From assembly GCA_016946835.1 (NCBI GenBank), contig JACVTC010000489.1, forward strand, positions 1 to 23,916: DNA of 23,916 nt. The letters are read 5' to 3'. Of the stretch, positions 10,901 to 17,545 are shown piece after piece. Origin of the DNA: Neocallimastix lanati (nom. inval.) (lineage: Eukaryota > Neocallimastigomycota > Neocallimastigomycetes > Neocallimastigales > Neocallimastigaceae). A program made the position numbers and the translations under genes. The notes below the pieces were generated by a model. That model ran no database searches and was not told the DNA's origin. It worked only from the letters and a program-made list of their open reading frames with translations. The stretch's first letter is position 1; each line of letters opens with the position of its first letter.

Positions 10901-11918
10901 CTAGTTGGATTCTTCCACGACTTTTTCCAACTGTTTCATATTCACCAGGTAATTTATCAAAATACTGCTTAGTAACGATGCATAGGTTACTACAAGAATC
11001 AATTAAAAGTTTTCCTAGTACTCCGTCAACACTTGCATCAACCATTGCTAAGTCTTCTTCGGCTACTTCATTACTTTTACTTATGTAGCTATGATCATAG
11101 TTATTCACTAATAAAGTTCGTGCTATTACATTGTCTACAGTTCCAATTATTTTAGATTTTTCTAACTTTAAACCTTGAGTTAATTGTGAACGAATTTTCG
11201 GACATGCATTCAAGAGTTGACCTATCGTAATACTGGATTTAAGATTATTTAAATCATCCATAATATTGTAAGGTTCTTTATTATTCATCATTTTGATATT
11301 CCTTTTTACTAACTGAGTATTTTCATTATTAGTTTCTTTAGTTTTTGTTGAAATTAATTTTTCCAAAGTATTAGTTTTATTTTGTTGATTATCTTTATTC
11401 ATTTCTAGATCTTCTATTTCATTATCGATTACAAGTATATCTTCAGATTCAACTTTTTCCTTTCCTTTTGATGAATAATTGTTGTTTTCTTCTTTACTTT
11501 CTCTTACTCTTGTTATATTTCTTAATTCCTTTTCTTTTTGTTTTTCTTTGTTAATATTTGGTTGAGTTAAAATTGAAGGAAGTATTTGATTTTTATAAAC
11601 TTTATTTGGTTTATTATGTAGCTCATTTTCTTTCTTCTTTCTTAAAGCAGGAGTTGCGAAAGGACGTGGATTATCTTTTAAACTTTTATGTACTTTCTTG
11701 GAATTATTTTCTTCTTTTTCGCTGTTATTATCATTCATTTTTCTTTTTATAGCATTTATAATGATATCATCCTCACTTTCAGTTGTGTCACTAAAATCAG
11801 ATTCTTCTTTGAAGGAATTATTATCAATTGGAGTATTCTTGATAATTAGATTCTTTTGTAAATTATTTATTGAAGCTATTGTTTTGTCATTGGGAGTGCT
11901 TCTGCTCCCATTTAGAAG
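7923..11918 (-). CDS. pol: E1 Pol polyprotein (protease, RT, RNase H, integrase), expressed as Gag-Pol by -1 frameshift
   Basis: The frame is open from 11948 to the stop at 7923-7925 and overlaps the end of gag. Counting from the predicted slip at 11918 it adds 1331 residues. A retropepsin-like site reads LIDSCSN (about 305-311), with Cys where DSG/DTG is usual. Reverse transcriptase has WRLCIDYRKVN, VMPFGLTGAPSTFQ and FIDD (656-659). RNase H has the TDAS Asp (805), Glu848 and the TDHK Asp (875). Integrase has the H991/H995/C1025/C1028 zinc module, D1057, D1116 and E1152, and a GPF/Y-type YYNGPFKI (about 1286). There is no chromodomain. It would copy the RNA to DNA in particles and insert it into the genome. 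The first internal Met is at 11738, but the open frame upstream and the slippery site argue that Pol is made only as a Gag fusion. Confidence 0.95.
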   Translation of the reverse strand, partial: LLNGSRSTPNDKTIASINNLQKNLIIKNTPIDNNSFKEESDFSDTTESEDDIIINAIKRKMNDNNSEKEENNSKKVHKSLKDNPRPFATPALRKKKENELHNKPNKVYKNQILPSILTQPNINKEKQKEKELRNITRVRESKEENNNYSSKGKEKVESEDILVIDNEIEDLEMNKDNQQNKTNTLEKLISTKTKETNNENTQLVKRNIKMMNNKEPYNIMDDLNNLKSSITIGQLLNACPKIRSQLTQGLKLEKSKIIGTVDNVIARTLLVNNYDHSYISKSNEVAEEDLAMVDASVDGVLGKLLIDSCSNLCIVTKQYFDKLPGEYETVGKSRGRIQLATQDEEYSEGIIVRLPVKINNYEFNADFRIIEKEDSFYDMLINFKTQIDHCLFIHPTLNSLCKLLSESEYEEIAKINNQYYDEESIICTIRKVKETNNEKEIIKELTPMEFIESDEFLSTLNKDYKEQIIKILKEMIDIVATSTEELTPSKLSPHKIRLKANSKPVKLRSYRLTKLKSDILKEELTKLIKKGLIEPSCSEWSSPVVLILKHNGKWRLCIDYRKVNDMTEKDSYSVPYIDEIFDSLGGAKIFTTLDLFSGFHQILMDEESVEVTTFTTKFGNYQFKVMPFGLTGAPSTFQREMNKILFPFIGEFVYVFIDDVLIYSKSIEEHLIHIKQVLEVFKENKLKINIEKCHFLQTEVDVLGHKLTTKGLSPMESKITAIKKWEAPSSIHELRSFLGAVGYYRDFIPKYAQITSPLCKLLKNNTKYEWNKEQQESFELLKEKLINAPILKFPSFDKPFIIRTDASYNGIGGVLLQKEEETGKEHPIHFISRSLKKAEKNYGITDLEGTALFYCMTKFKSYIEGNPLPTTIYTDHKPLVGLFKNKEPLNARQTRWCLTASMLGINIKYESGKKNVLADALSRMKSKEERKILLTKITNGNNEELLSKVIKEFINEKFTVIDGEDYFIDNGNYRKLITDENERFKLILEAHNIGHEGYYKTYQRLKKNFYWNHMIKDIKRIVSNCEKCQLNRPQPYPEPTENHPTKVEGPFVHLGLDIIGPLPKTRNNNQYIIVTVDYFTKWVEAEPTENITSYDVIKFLINVFARHGVPQVITTDNGVQFTSDMTKIFLDLYDVYVKFIATYYPESNGLTENRNKEIGKLLRLLGRKNQDWDEVLPSALWALRTTKNTATGHSSFELVYGREDQQPYDIAIRTIENAGKSYDEILMEKFVRHYQWTREACENVKNANKYWATRREEQISMKKGKELKAGDLVLVRNFSRTKLEPYYNGPFKILKIQFNTATLIDQKTGKQLDRNVHFKNLVKFNSAYREA

Positions 11919-11924
11919 TTTAAA
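11891..11924 (-). promoter_or_regulatory. Programmed -1 ribosomal frameshift signal between gag and pol
   Basis: On the sense (minus) strand the heptamer T TTA AAC (11924-11918) lies exactly in the gag frame as X XXY YYZ. Slipping by -1 there enters the open pol frame. It is followed by a 7-nt spacer TTCTAAA that holds the gag stop (11914-11912). Then comes a perfect 6-bp stem TGGGAG/CTCCCA with an 8-nt loop (11910-11891). U UUA AAC with a 5-8 nt spacer and a downstream structure is the classic -1 frameshift layout. A pseudoknot partner was not identified. Confidence 0.85.
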
Positions 11925-12820
11925 GACTTTTTGGAATATATTTCTTTTTTATTTTTTTCCATAATCTTATTTAATTGAGGGCAATAGTATGAGTAATGAC
12001 CTTCTTCCTTACAGAAGAAGCAAGTTTTAACAGATAAATTTCTCATTTTCTGGGTTGATTCTTCTATAATATCTTGAGGTTTCAGTTTATTATTTGTTTG
12101 ACTTGTTTGGAAAGTTTCGTTTCTTCTTTTAGGATAAAGTCTTGAAGTAGTACTGTTTTGATTATTTTGATTATGTTGGGAATTATTAACATTATAGGTA
12201 TTAATATTATTGTTCCTTACAGAAAGTCTATCTACTTTCTCGGCAATTTTGAAAGCTTTCTCCATACTTATATCATCTTTAAGGGATAATTTCTTCCAGG
12301 CTTCATAATTATTTTGAATAGAATCAATATAATCTAGTACACCAATGCGCTTTCTTCTCTTTTTATCAAGTTTAGTGTACAAAGTTCTATATCTTACATT
12401 AAAGTCTTTAATCTTTTCGTTTCTTTTAATTCGCATTGCACGAAGTTCTTTAAGAAGTAAATTTTGGTCTTCTTTAATACCGTAAAAATTTTCAAGACTT
12501 GAAATAATTTTTCCAAGAGAAGGAAATTTAATATCATCATCAACATTTTCTTCTTCTTCATCTTCTTCTTCATCTGATGAATCATCACTTTCATCATCAC
12601 TATCTTCTCCCAAATCTTCAATAACGCGTTGTACTTCACCAGAGCTGGTAAGTAAACAAGCATTAAATATTGTTTCTGGATCTGTAATACCTTGTATCTT
12701 GATCCAAAGTTTTAATTCAGTAGCCCAGGACTTAATATCTAAATTGTCCTTGCTAAGTTTCACAATATCTCTTAATTCTTTTTTCAATTCTTTAAAGCTC
12801 AAAGTTGTTTCCTTGGACAT
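11912..12820 (-). CDS. gag: E1 Gag with CCHC zinc knuckle
   Basis: From the ATG at 12818-12820 the protein has 302 residues, starting MSKETTLSFKELKKELRDIV. An upstream in-frame ATG at 12886 would add 22 mainly hydrophobic residues; I prefer the internal start because the extension looks like translated AT-rich leader. A capsid-like N-terminal part with a W-x-x-E-L-x-x-W segment is followed by a long Asp/Glu/Ser tract (about 72-96) and an Asn/Gln-rich region. A C-x2-C-x4-H-x4-C zinc knuckle (C267, C270, H275, C280) marks the RNA-binding nucleocapsid. Gag forms the particle and packages the element RNA. Its last codons contain the -1 frameshift heptamer, so a fraction of ribosomes continue into Pol. 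Confidence 0.9.
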   Translation of the reverse strand: MSKETTLSFKELKKELRDIVKLSKDNLDIKSWATELKLWIKIQGITDPETIFNACLLTSSGEVQRVIEDLGEDSDDESDDSSDEEEDEEEENVDDDIKFPSLGKIISSLENFYGIKEDQNLLLKELRAMRIKRNEKIKDFNVRYRTLYTKLDKKRRKRIGVLDYIDSIQNNYEAWKKLSLKDDISMEKAFKIAEKVDRLSVRNNNINTYNVNNSQHNQNNQNSTTSRLYPKRRNETFQTSQTNNKLKPQDIIEESTQKMRNLSVKTCFFCKEEGHYSYYCPQLNKIMEKNKKEIYSKKSLNF

Positions 12821-12995
12821 TTTGTTTAAATATTTCTTGTTGTATATTAATGAGGTGATTAAATAAGAATAAATTTGGAAATACAACCTTAAAAATATAA
12901 TTTAATAGGTAATTTAATATCGAATCAATTTTTAAAACAATATATTTTAGTAACTTTTGAAAATAATAATTTTATTTGCTTTCTTTAGTAGATAT

Positions 12996-13266
12996 AAGCT
13001 CGAAATCCTTATCGACAACTTAGTAGAAATTATAAAGCACGAGGTTCTTTTCGACTACTTTATTAAGAATAATTTTTAAGTTCGAAATCTTTATCGACAA
13101 CTCAATAGAATAATTTTTAAGTTCGAAATCTTTATCGACAACTCAATGGAATAATTTTAAGTTCGAAATCTTTATCGACAACTTAATAGAATAATTTTAA
13201 GTTCGAAATCTTTATCGACAACTTAATAGAATATTTTTCAAGCTCGAAATCTTTATCGACCACTTG
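12996..13266 (-). repeat. Tandem stem-loop repeat in the E1 leader (about 7 units of 40 bp)
   Basis: Units centred on TTCGAAATCTTTATCGACAA lie at about 12996-13022, 13038-13063 (degenerate), 13077-13106, 13117-13146, 13157-13186, 13197-13226 and 13239-13266. Each can fold: plus-strand TTAAGTT pairs with AACTTAA around the core, with inner TCGA/TCGA. In the last copy both arms changed together (TTCAAG/CTTGAA). Copies with CTCAA instead of CTTAA still pair as G-U, but only on the sense strand. The array sits just upstream of gag in the transcript leader, so a role in packaging or translation is possible. Confidence 0.8.
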
Positions 13267-13444
13267 AATTTTGTAATTTAGTATATTTGTAGTAATAAAT
13301 TTAGAAGCAAAGTTTTATTTATTATTTTCACCTTTCAAAAATTTTTCTTTTTAAACGATAAATATTGTATTGTTATAGCTAATAAAATTATTAATTAATT
13401 ATAATTATTAAACACAAAAAATAATCTTTATTGTCGTACAATCT

Positions 13445-13587
13445 GATAGTACACACTGTCTGACGTGCAGCTTACCTAATGGTGTCATGCCACGCGTGTG
13501 CCACGATTACTATATTCAATATAAAATATAGCAGTTCAGAGCCTACTAGCCCAATTACTATGTAGGATAAACTTAATCCGATAATCT
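13445..13587 (-). other. Conserved structured leader block (E1 copy), shared with E2
   Basis: In plus-strand order the block shares GATAGTA, CAGCTTACCTA, ATGGTGTC, a CGCG core, CCACGATT, a hairpin, CAGTTCAGAGCCT and TAAACTTAATCCG with 21772-21917 in E2. The hairpin here is CTATATT/AATATAG (13510-13516 with 13525-13531); in E2 it has different bases but equal pairing. Sense-strand AGTTTATC and GGTAAGCT can close the block with G-U pairs. It is more GC-rich than its surroundings. I do not recognise a known RNA family; a packaging, dimerisation or translation element is an inference. Confidence 0.7.
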
Positions 13588-13841
13588 ATGTACGGAATAA
13601 AAAAAATTTTAAAAGTATTCAATAATATTTTTATTAACTAATAAAAATTAACTAAAAACACAATATTTTCAAAGTAAATTAAGATTCTATTACAGGAATT
13701 ATATAACAAATAAAGTACCAGTAATAAAAAAAAATAAAAAAAAATTTAAATGGCGAAGTTAGCCAAAGTCTGATACTTTATATAATAAAGTGCCTTATAA
13801 CTAGCACAAAGAAAAATAAAAAAAATATAAAAAAAAACAAT

Positions 13842-13948
13842 CTTACGCCTTCGGTGACGTAAGCTCCTTATTCGCCAGTGCTTGGAAAGTACCCGCACCT
13901 TCGTGTGTTGAAACGTTGAAGGCTGAACTATTATTACCGGGTCGGTAA
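13842..13948 (-). other. Additional hairpins in the E1 leader
   Basis: CTTACG (13842-13847) pairs perfectly with CGTAAG (13858-13863). TTACC (13934-13938) pairs with GGTAA (13944-13948). The stretch between is clearly less AT-rich than its neighbours, and no counterpart is evident in E2. The minus-strand 75-codon frame over it (13746-13973) has no protein-like features. Confidence 0.4.
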
Positions 13949-14263
13949 CCAAATACCTTCGTCTACTTTCCAATTAATTCCCAAAATAACTATTATCCAA
14001 TAACCTACTATGAATAATAGATATTTTGTTGTTTTCTGGAAATACACTGTGTATGAGCTCTATCCGCTCCTTGTTATAATTTACAATCTTTTTTTTTTTT
14101 AGAATCTTAATTTTACTTATTTAAAAAAAAATTTTTTTTTTATATATATATCAAACAAGCGCCATAGGTTAATCAAAGGATTAACGACTTACTTGTTTAT
14201 CAATATAAAATAAAAAAAAATTAAAAAAAAATCTATGTTATTTACTATTATTTCTATTTAATT

Positions 14264-14280
14264 CCCCGATATCTCCACCA
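14264..14280 (-). other. Candidate tRNA primer-binding site of E1
   Basis: On the sense strand TGGTGGAGATATCGGGG follows the 5' LTR after a 6-nt gap. Its complement reads as a tRNA 3' end: CCA, discriminator A, then TATCTCC, which would be the 3' half of an acceptor stem starting GGAGATA. The primer tRNA was not identified. The gap is longer than usual, so confidence is moderate. It does not match the window's tRNA-Thr. Confidence 0.5.
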
Positions 14281-14286
14281 TATAAA

Positions 14287-14598
14287 TGTTAAGGTTTTAG
14301 AGAATTAAATAAAAATAAAGTAAAGAAACACAAATTTTATTTATTTATTTATTTATTTATTTTATTTATTTATTTTATTAAATTTATTTGATTTTATTTG
14401 ATGATATTTAAAAATTAGTAGCAAAATTTACAACTATTTATACTTTTTTCAAGGCATAAAAGTTGTTCTTGCCACTAAATTACATTTTATTTATTTTTTT
14501 TTTATAAAAACTATTAAATTTAAATTGATTTTTATAATTAATTATATAAAATTTAATTATAACAATATAAATAAAATACATTTATAATATTAATAAAA

Positions 14599-14646
<48 letters not shown>

Positions 14647-15142
14647 TTATTTATTTAAAAATATCTAAAATATTACTAATAAGAATTTATTTAATTGGCT
14701 ATAATTTTTATTACAATCTGTTAAAATATTCAAATAAAAATAAAAATACTATTCTAATATAAAGGTTTTTAATAAAATAAAATATTTTTCAATATAAAAT
14801 AAAACATTTCGATATAAAATTTTATAATAAAAAGTTAAAATATAATATATAAATTTTTAATTATCAATATATAAAAATATTATTAATATAAATTTTCATT
14901 ATTAATATAAAAAAAATAAGATTTATTATTAATATTGCTAATATAAGTTTTAAATATATAAAAATATTACTATTAATATAAGATTTAATATAAAAATATA
15001 AAGTTTAATATAATTTTTGATTTAATTTTTGATCTTTGGATTTAAAAATTTATTAAAGTACAAAAATAATAATGTACACATAATGTATTAGAAATAAATC
15101 GTAGATTTAATTAAGAATGCATTATTTAGTACATTCTTATCA
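14287..15142 (-). repeat. 5' LTR of E1
   Basis: This 856-bp copy matches 7061-7904 over its whole length. The sense TATA box TATAAATAG lies at 14442-14434, so transcription should start near 14407. Upstream of it in sense is an AGTGGCAAGAACAA motif. The T tract at 14601-14644 has 44 bases, against 25 in the other LTR. Confidence 0.92.
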
Positions 15143-15145
15143 AAA

Positions 15146-15940
15146 TTGGTATGGTTCATATAATTTTAGGAATATAATAATAATTAACACAAATAATAAA
15201 ATTACAATAATAAAAAAAAAATAATTTGTTTTAAAATCAATATTTATTTATTTAAATTTATAAAAGAAAAATAATAATATAATTATTTATTTAATAAAAG
15301 AAAGTTATTGATTATATTTTATTTCACTAAAATTACATGTATTTATATTTTTTTATCAAATTAAAATTTGTAAAGCCTAACTATTTTTTTAATAAACTAA
15401 TTACTAATTATTTTTATAAATAAAACATTTAAATTGAAATTGAATTATTATTTTAGTTAATAATATTATTGTTATAAATAGTAGTTATATATTATTGAAT
15501 TATTAATTATTTAATAATAGTTTAATACTAATATATATAAAATAAAAATAAAGAGATTATACAGAATATTTTATTGTGGTTTAGTTAAATTTAGTAATTA
15601 AAAATAAATTTAAATTGATAACGAAAATTTTAATAACTAATTAAATAGATTTGATTATTTTCAATATAACATAATACAAAAGAAATATAATATTAATATA
15701 TTAAGTGGGCAAGGACAATATTCTTGGCTAAAGATTTTTAATACATTATAATGGAATCGGATCGATAATTCAAAAAGGAATTATAAGTTAATTAGTGATT
15801 TATTAACTTAAGATTTCTATTTAGTAATATTTGAATAATATTGGAAAGTTCCAATTATATAGAATAGAATAATCTATAAGGTTAGAATAATTTATATTAT
15901 TCTAGCACAATTAGTATTATTTGTTCATTCTGTATTAAAA
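15146..15940. repeat. LTR-like unit, copy A of a tandem pair
   Basis: It starts TTGGTATGGTTCATATAAT and ends TTCATTCTGTATTAAAA, and it is followed head-to-tail by copy B. No ORF is present. A motif AGTGGGCAAGGACAA followed by TTTTTAATACATTATAA resembles the promoter-proximal block of the E1 LTR, which suggests an LTR read on the plus strand. Its left end abuts the E1 LTR. Clean TG/CA termini and target duplications could not be fixed, so LTR identity is inference. Confidence 0.6.
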
Positions 15941-16743
15941 TTGGTATGGTTCATATAATTTTAGGAATATAATAATAATTAACACAAATAATAAAATTAC
16001 AATAAAAAAAAAAAAAAAAAAAATAATTTGTTTTAAAATCAATATTTATTTATTTAAATTTATAAAAGAAAAATAATAATATAATTATTTATTTAATAAA
16101 AAGAAAGTTATTGATTATATTTTATTTCACTAAAATTACATGTATTTATATTTTTTTATCAAATTAAAATTTGTAAAGCCTAACTTTTTTTTTAATAAAC
16201 TAATTACTAATTATTTTTATAAATAAAACATTTAAATTGAAATTGAATTATTATTTTAGTTAATAATATTATTGTTATAAATAGTAGTTATATATTATTG
16301 AATTATTAATTATTTAATAATAGTTTAATACTAATATATATAAAATAAAAATAAAGAGATTATACAGAATATTTTATTGTGGTTTAGTTAAATTTAGTAA
16401 TTAAAAATAAATTTAAATTGATAACGAAAATTTTAATAACTAATTAAATAGATTTGATTATTTTCAATATAACATAATACAAAAGAAATATAATATTAAT
16501 ATATTAAGTGGGCAAGGACAATATTCTTGGCTAAAGATTTTTAATACATTATAATGGAATCGGATCGATAATTCAAAAAGGAATTATAAGTTAATTAGTG
16601 ATTTATTAACTTAAGATTTCTATTTAGTAATATTTGAAGAATATTGGAAAGTTCCAATTATATAGAATAGAATAATCTATAAGGTTAGAATAATTTATAT
16701 TATTCTAGCACAATTAGAATTATTTGTTCATTCTGTATTAAAA
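15941..16743. repeat. LTR-like unit, copy B of a tandem pair
   Basis: It is nearly identical to copy A. Two substitutions were noticed (GAATAATATT to GAAGAATATT, TTAGTATTA to TTAGAATTA), plus homopolymer length changes, mainly a longer A tract near 16004. Its last five bases, TAAAA, are the left target duplication of E2, so before E2 arrived this copy ended about 11-16 bp upstream of the tRNA gene. Confidence 0.65.
16739..16743. repeat. Left target-site duplication of E2 (TAAAA)
   Basis: TAAAA directly precedes the LTR start TGTAATAA and is repeated directly after the other LTR at 23168-23172. Five bp is the usual Ty3/Gypsy length. The sequence is low-complexity, but the match sits exactly at both LTR edges. 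Confidence 0.8.
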
Positions 16744-17532
16744 TGTAATAATTTCTATAAATTATAAAGATTATTATTTATAATTAATATTAACTAAACT
16801 ATTAAGATTAAATAAAAATTAAAATAAAAATTAAAATAAAAATAAGAATTTAATACTTATCTTTAAAATTAGAGCTTATTATAAGAAAATATAATAGACC
16901 TTAAATGAAAGAGAAATAAAATATGTTTTTATCAAAAGAACTTTATTAATCTATTTTATTATTAAATATTTTATTATTTTTTTTTGACAAATTTTAAAAT
17001 AACTATTTTATATTAATTGAAATATTAATGTCTTTTATTGTTATTATATTTTTCTTAAAATAATAACTCTTGATTTTCTAAAGACGAAAATCAACAGCTA
17101 TTTATATTTTTACAAAAATAAATGTATTTTTCTAATCTTAACAATGATTCTTTCCAGAAAAAGATTAGAAGAAAAAACTGGAAAGATTTTTGATCAATAA
17201 TCTATACTTATTGATCATCGTGTTATTAAATAAAACCAATTATAATTAATCGGAAAAACTTTAATAACCGATTTTAATAACTAAAAGAATTAAAAAGAAA
17301 AAGGATAAAAAAGAGAAGGATAAAATAATGCAGAAATTTTATTAAATACATTTTTTCTATGAAATAATACAGAAGTTATATTAAATACATTTTTTCTTAT
17401 AACAATTAATACATTAATTGGTATAATTGTTTTTAAATGAAATAAATTTTTTTAAAGAATAATAATTATGAAATAATTATTAATTAATAAGAAATAGAAA
17501 TAAATTATAAAAATTTATATCAATTTCTTACA
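16744..17532 (-). repeat. 3' LTR of E2
   Basis: This 789-bp copy runs TGTAATAATTTC to TTTCTTACA on the plus strand. The R-start block ATAATAACTCTT is at 17060-17071. U3 contains a 9-bp hairpin TTGATTTTC/GAAAATCAA (17070-17094). It also has interleaved stems TTCTAATCTT/AAGATTAGAA (17130-17139, 17161-17170) and CTTTCCAG/CTGGAAAG (17150-17157, 17178-17185), and a 10-bp hairpin TGATCAATAA/TTATTGATCA (17191-17217). In the full-length RNA this U3 lies near the 3' end. Confidence 0.93.
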
Positions 17533-17545
17533 TTGCACCTCCTTA
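17533..17545 (-). other. Polypurine tract of E2, overlapping the ORF stop
   Basis: In sense the ORF's TAA runs straight into AAGGAGGTGCAA and then the 3' LTR start TGTAAG. The purine run AAGGAGG sits where the plus-strand DNA primer is expected, only a few bases from the LTR. The coding region therefore ends at the edge of the polypurine tract. Confidence 0.6.

Larger units (their letters stand above)
7061..15142 (-). mobile_element. Full-length Ty3/Gypsy LTR retrotransposon E1 (two ORFs)
   Basis: Two near-identical LTRs (7061-7904 and 14287-15142) bound an internal region read on the minus strand. The order is leader, gag (11912-12820), then pol in the -1 frame (to 7923) with protease, reverse transcriptase, RNase H and integrase. 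That domain order defines Ty3/Gypsy. The LTRs differ by about one substitution plus homopolymer lengths, and both ORFs are intact, so the insertion is young and possibly active. The 5-bp flanks (AGAAA at 7056-7060, AAATT at 15143-15147) do not match, so no clear target duplication is present. The left end lies 6 bp from the solo LTR. Confidence 0.93.

Noticed and set aside
11558-11964. Plus-strand frames over the E1 gag-pol junction
   Set aside because: They are antisense shadows of Lys/Asn-rich coding sequence.
12996-13266. CRISPR-like array
   Set aside because: Units are nearly contiguous with no unique spacers, and the genome is eukaryotic; it is a tandem hairpin repeat.
13746-13973. Minus-strand 75-codon frame in the E1 leader (possible upstream ORF)
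   Set aside because: It overlaps hairpin-forming leader sequence and has no recognisable motif. A regulatory uORF cannot be excluded but is not supported.
15146-16743. DNA transposon with terminal inverted repeats
   Set aside because: The unit ends are not inverted copies of each other and no transposase is present.
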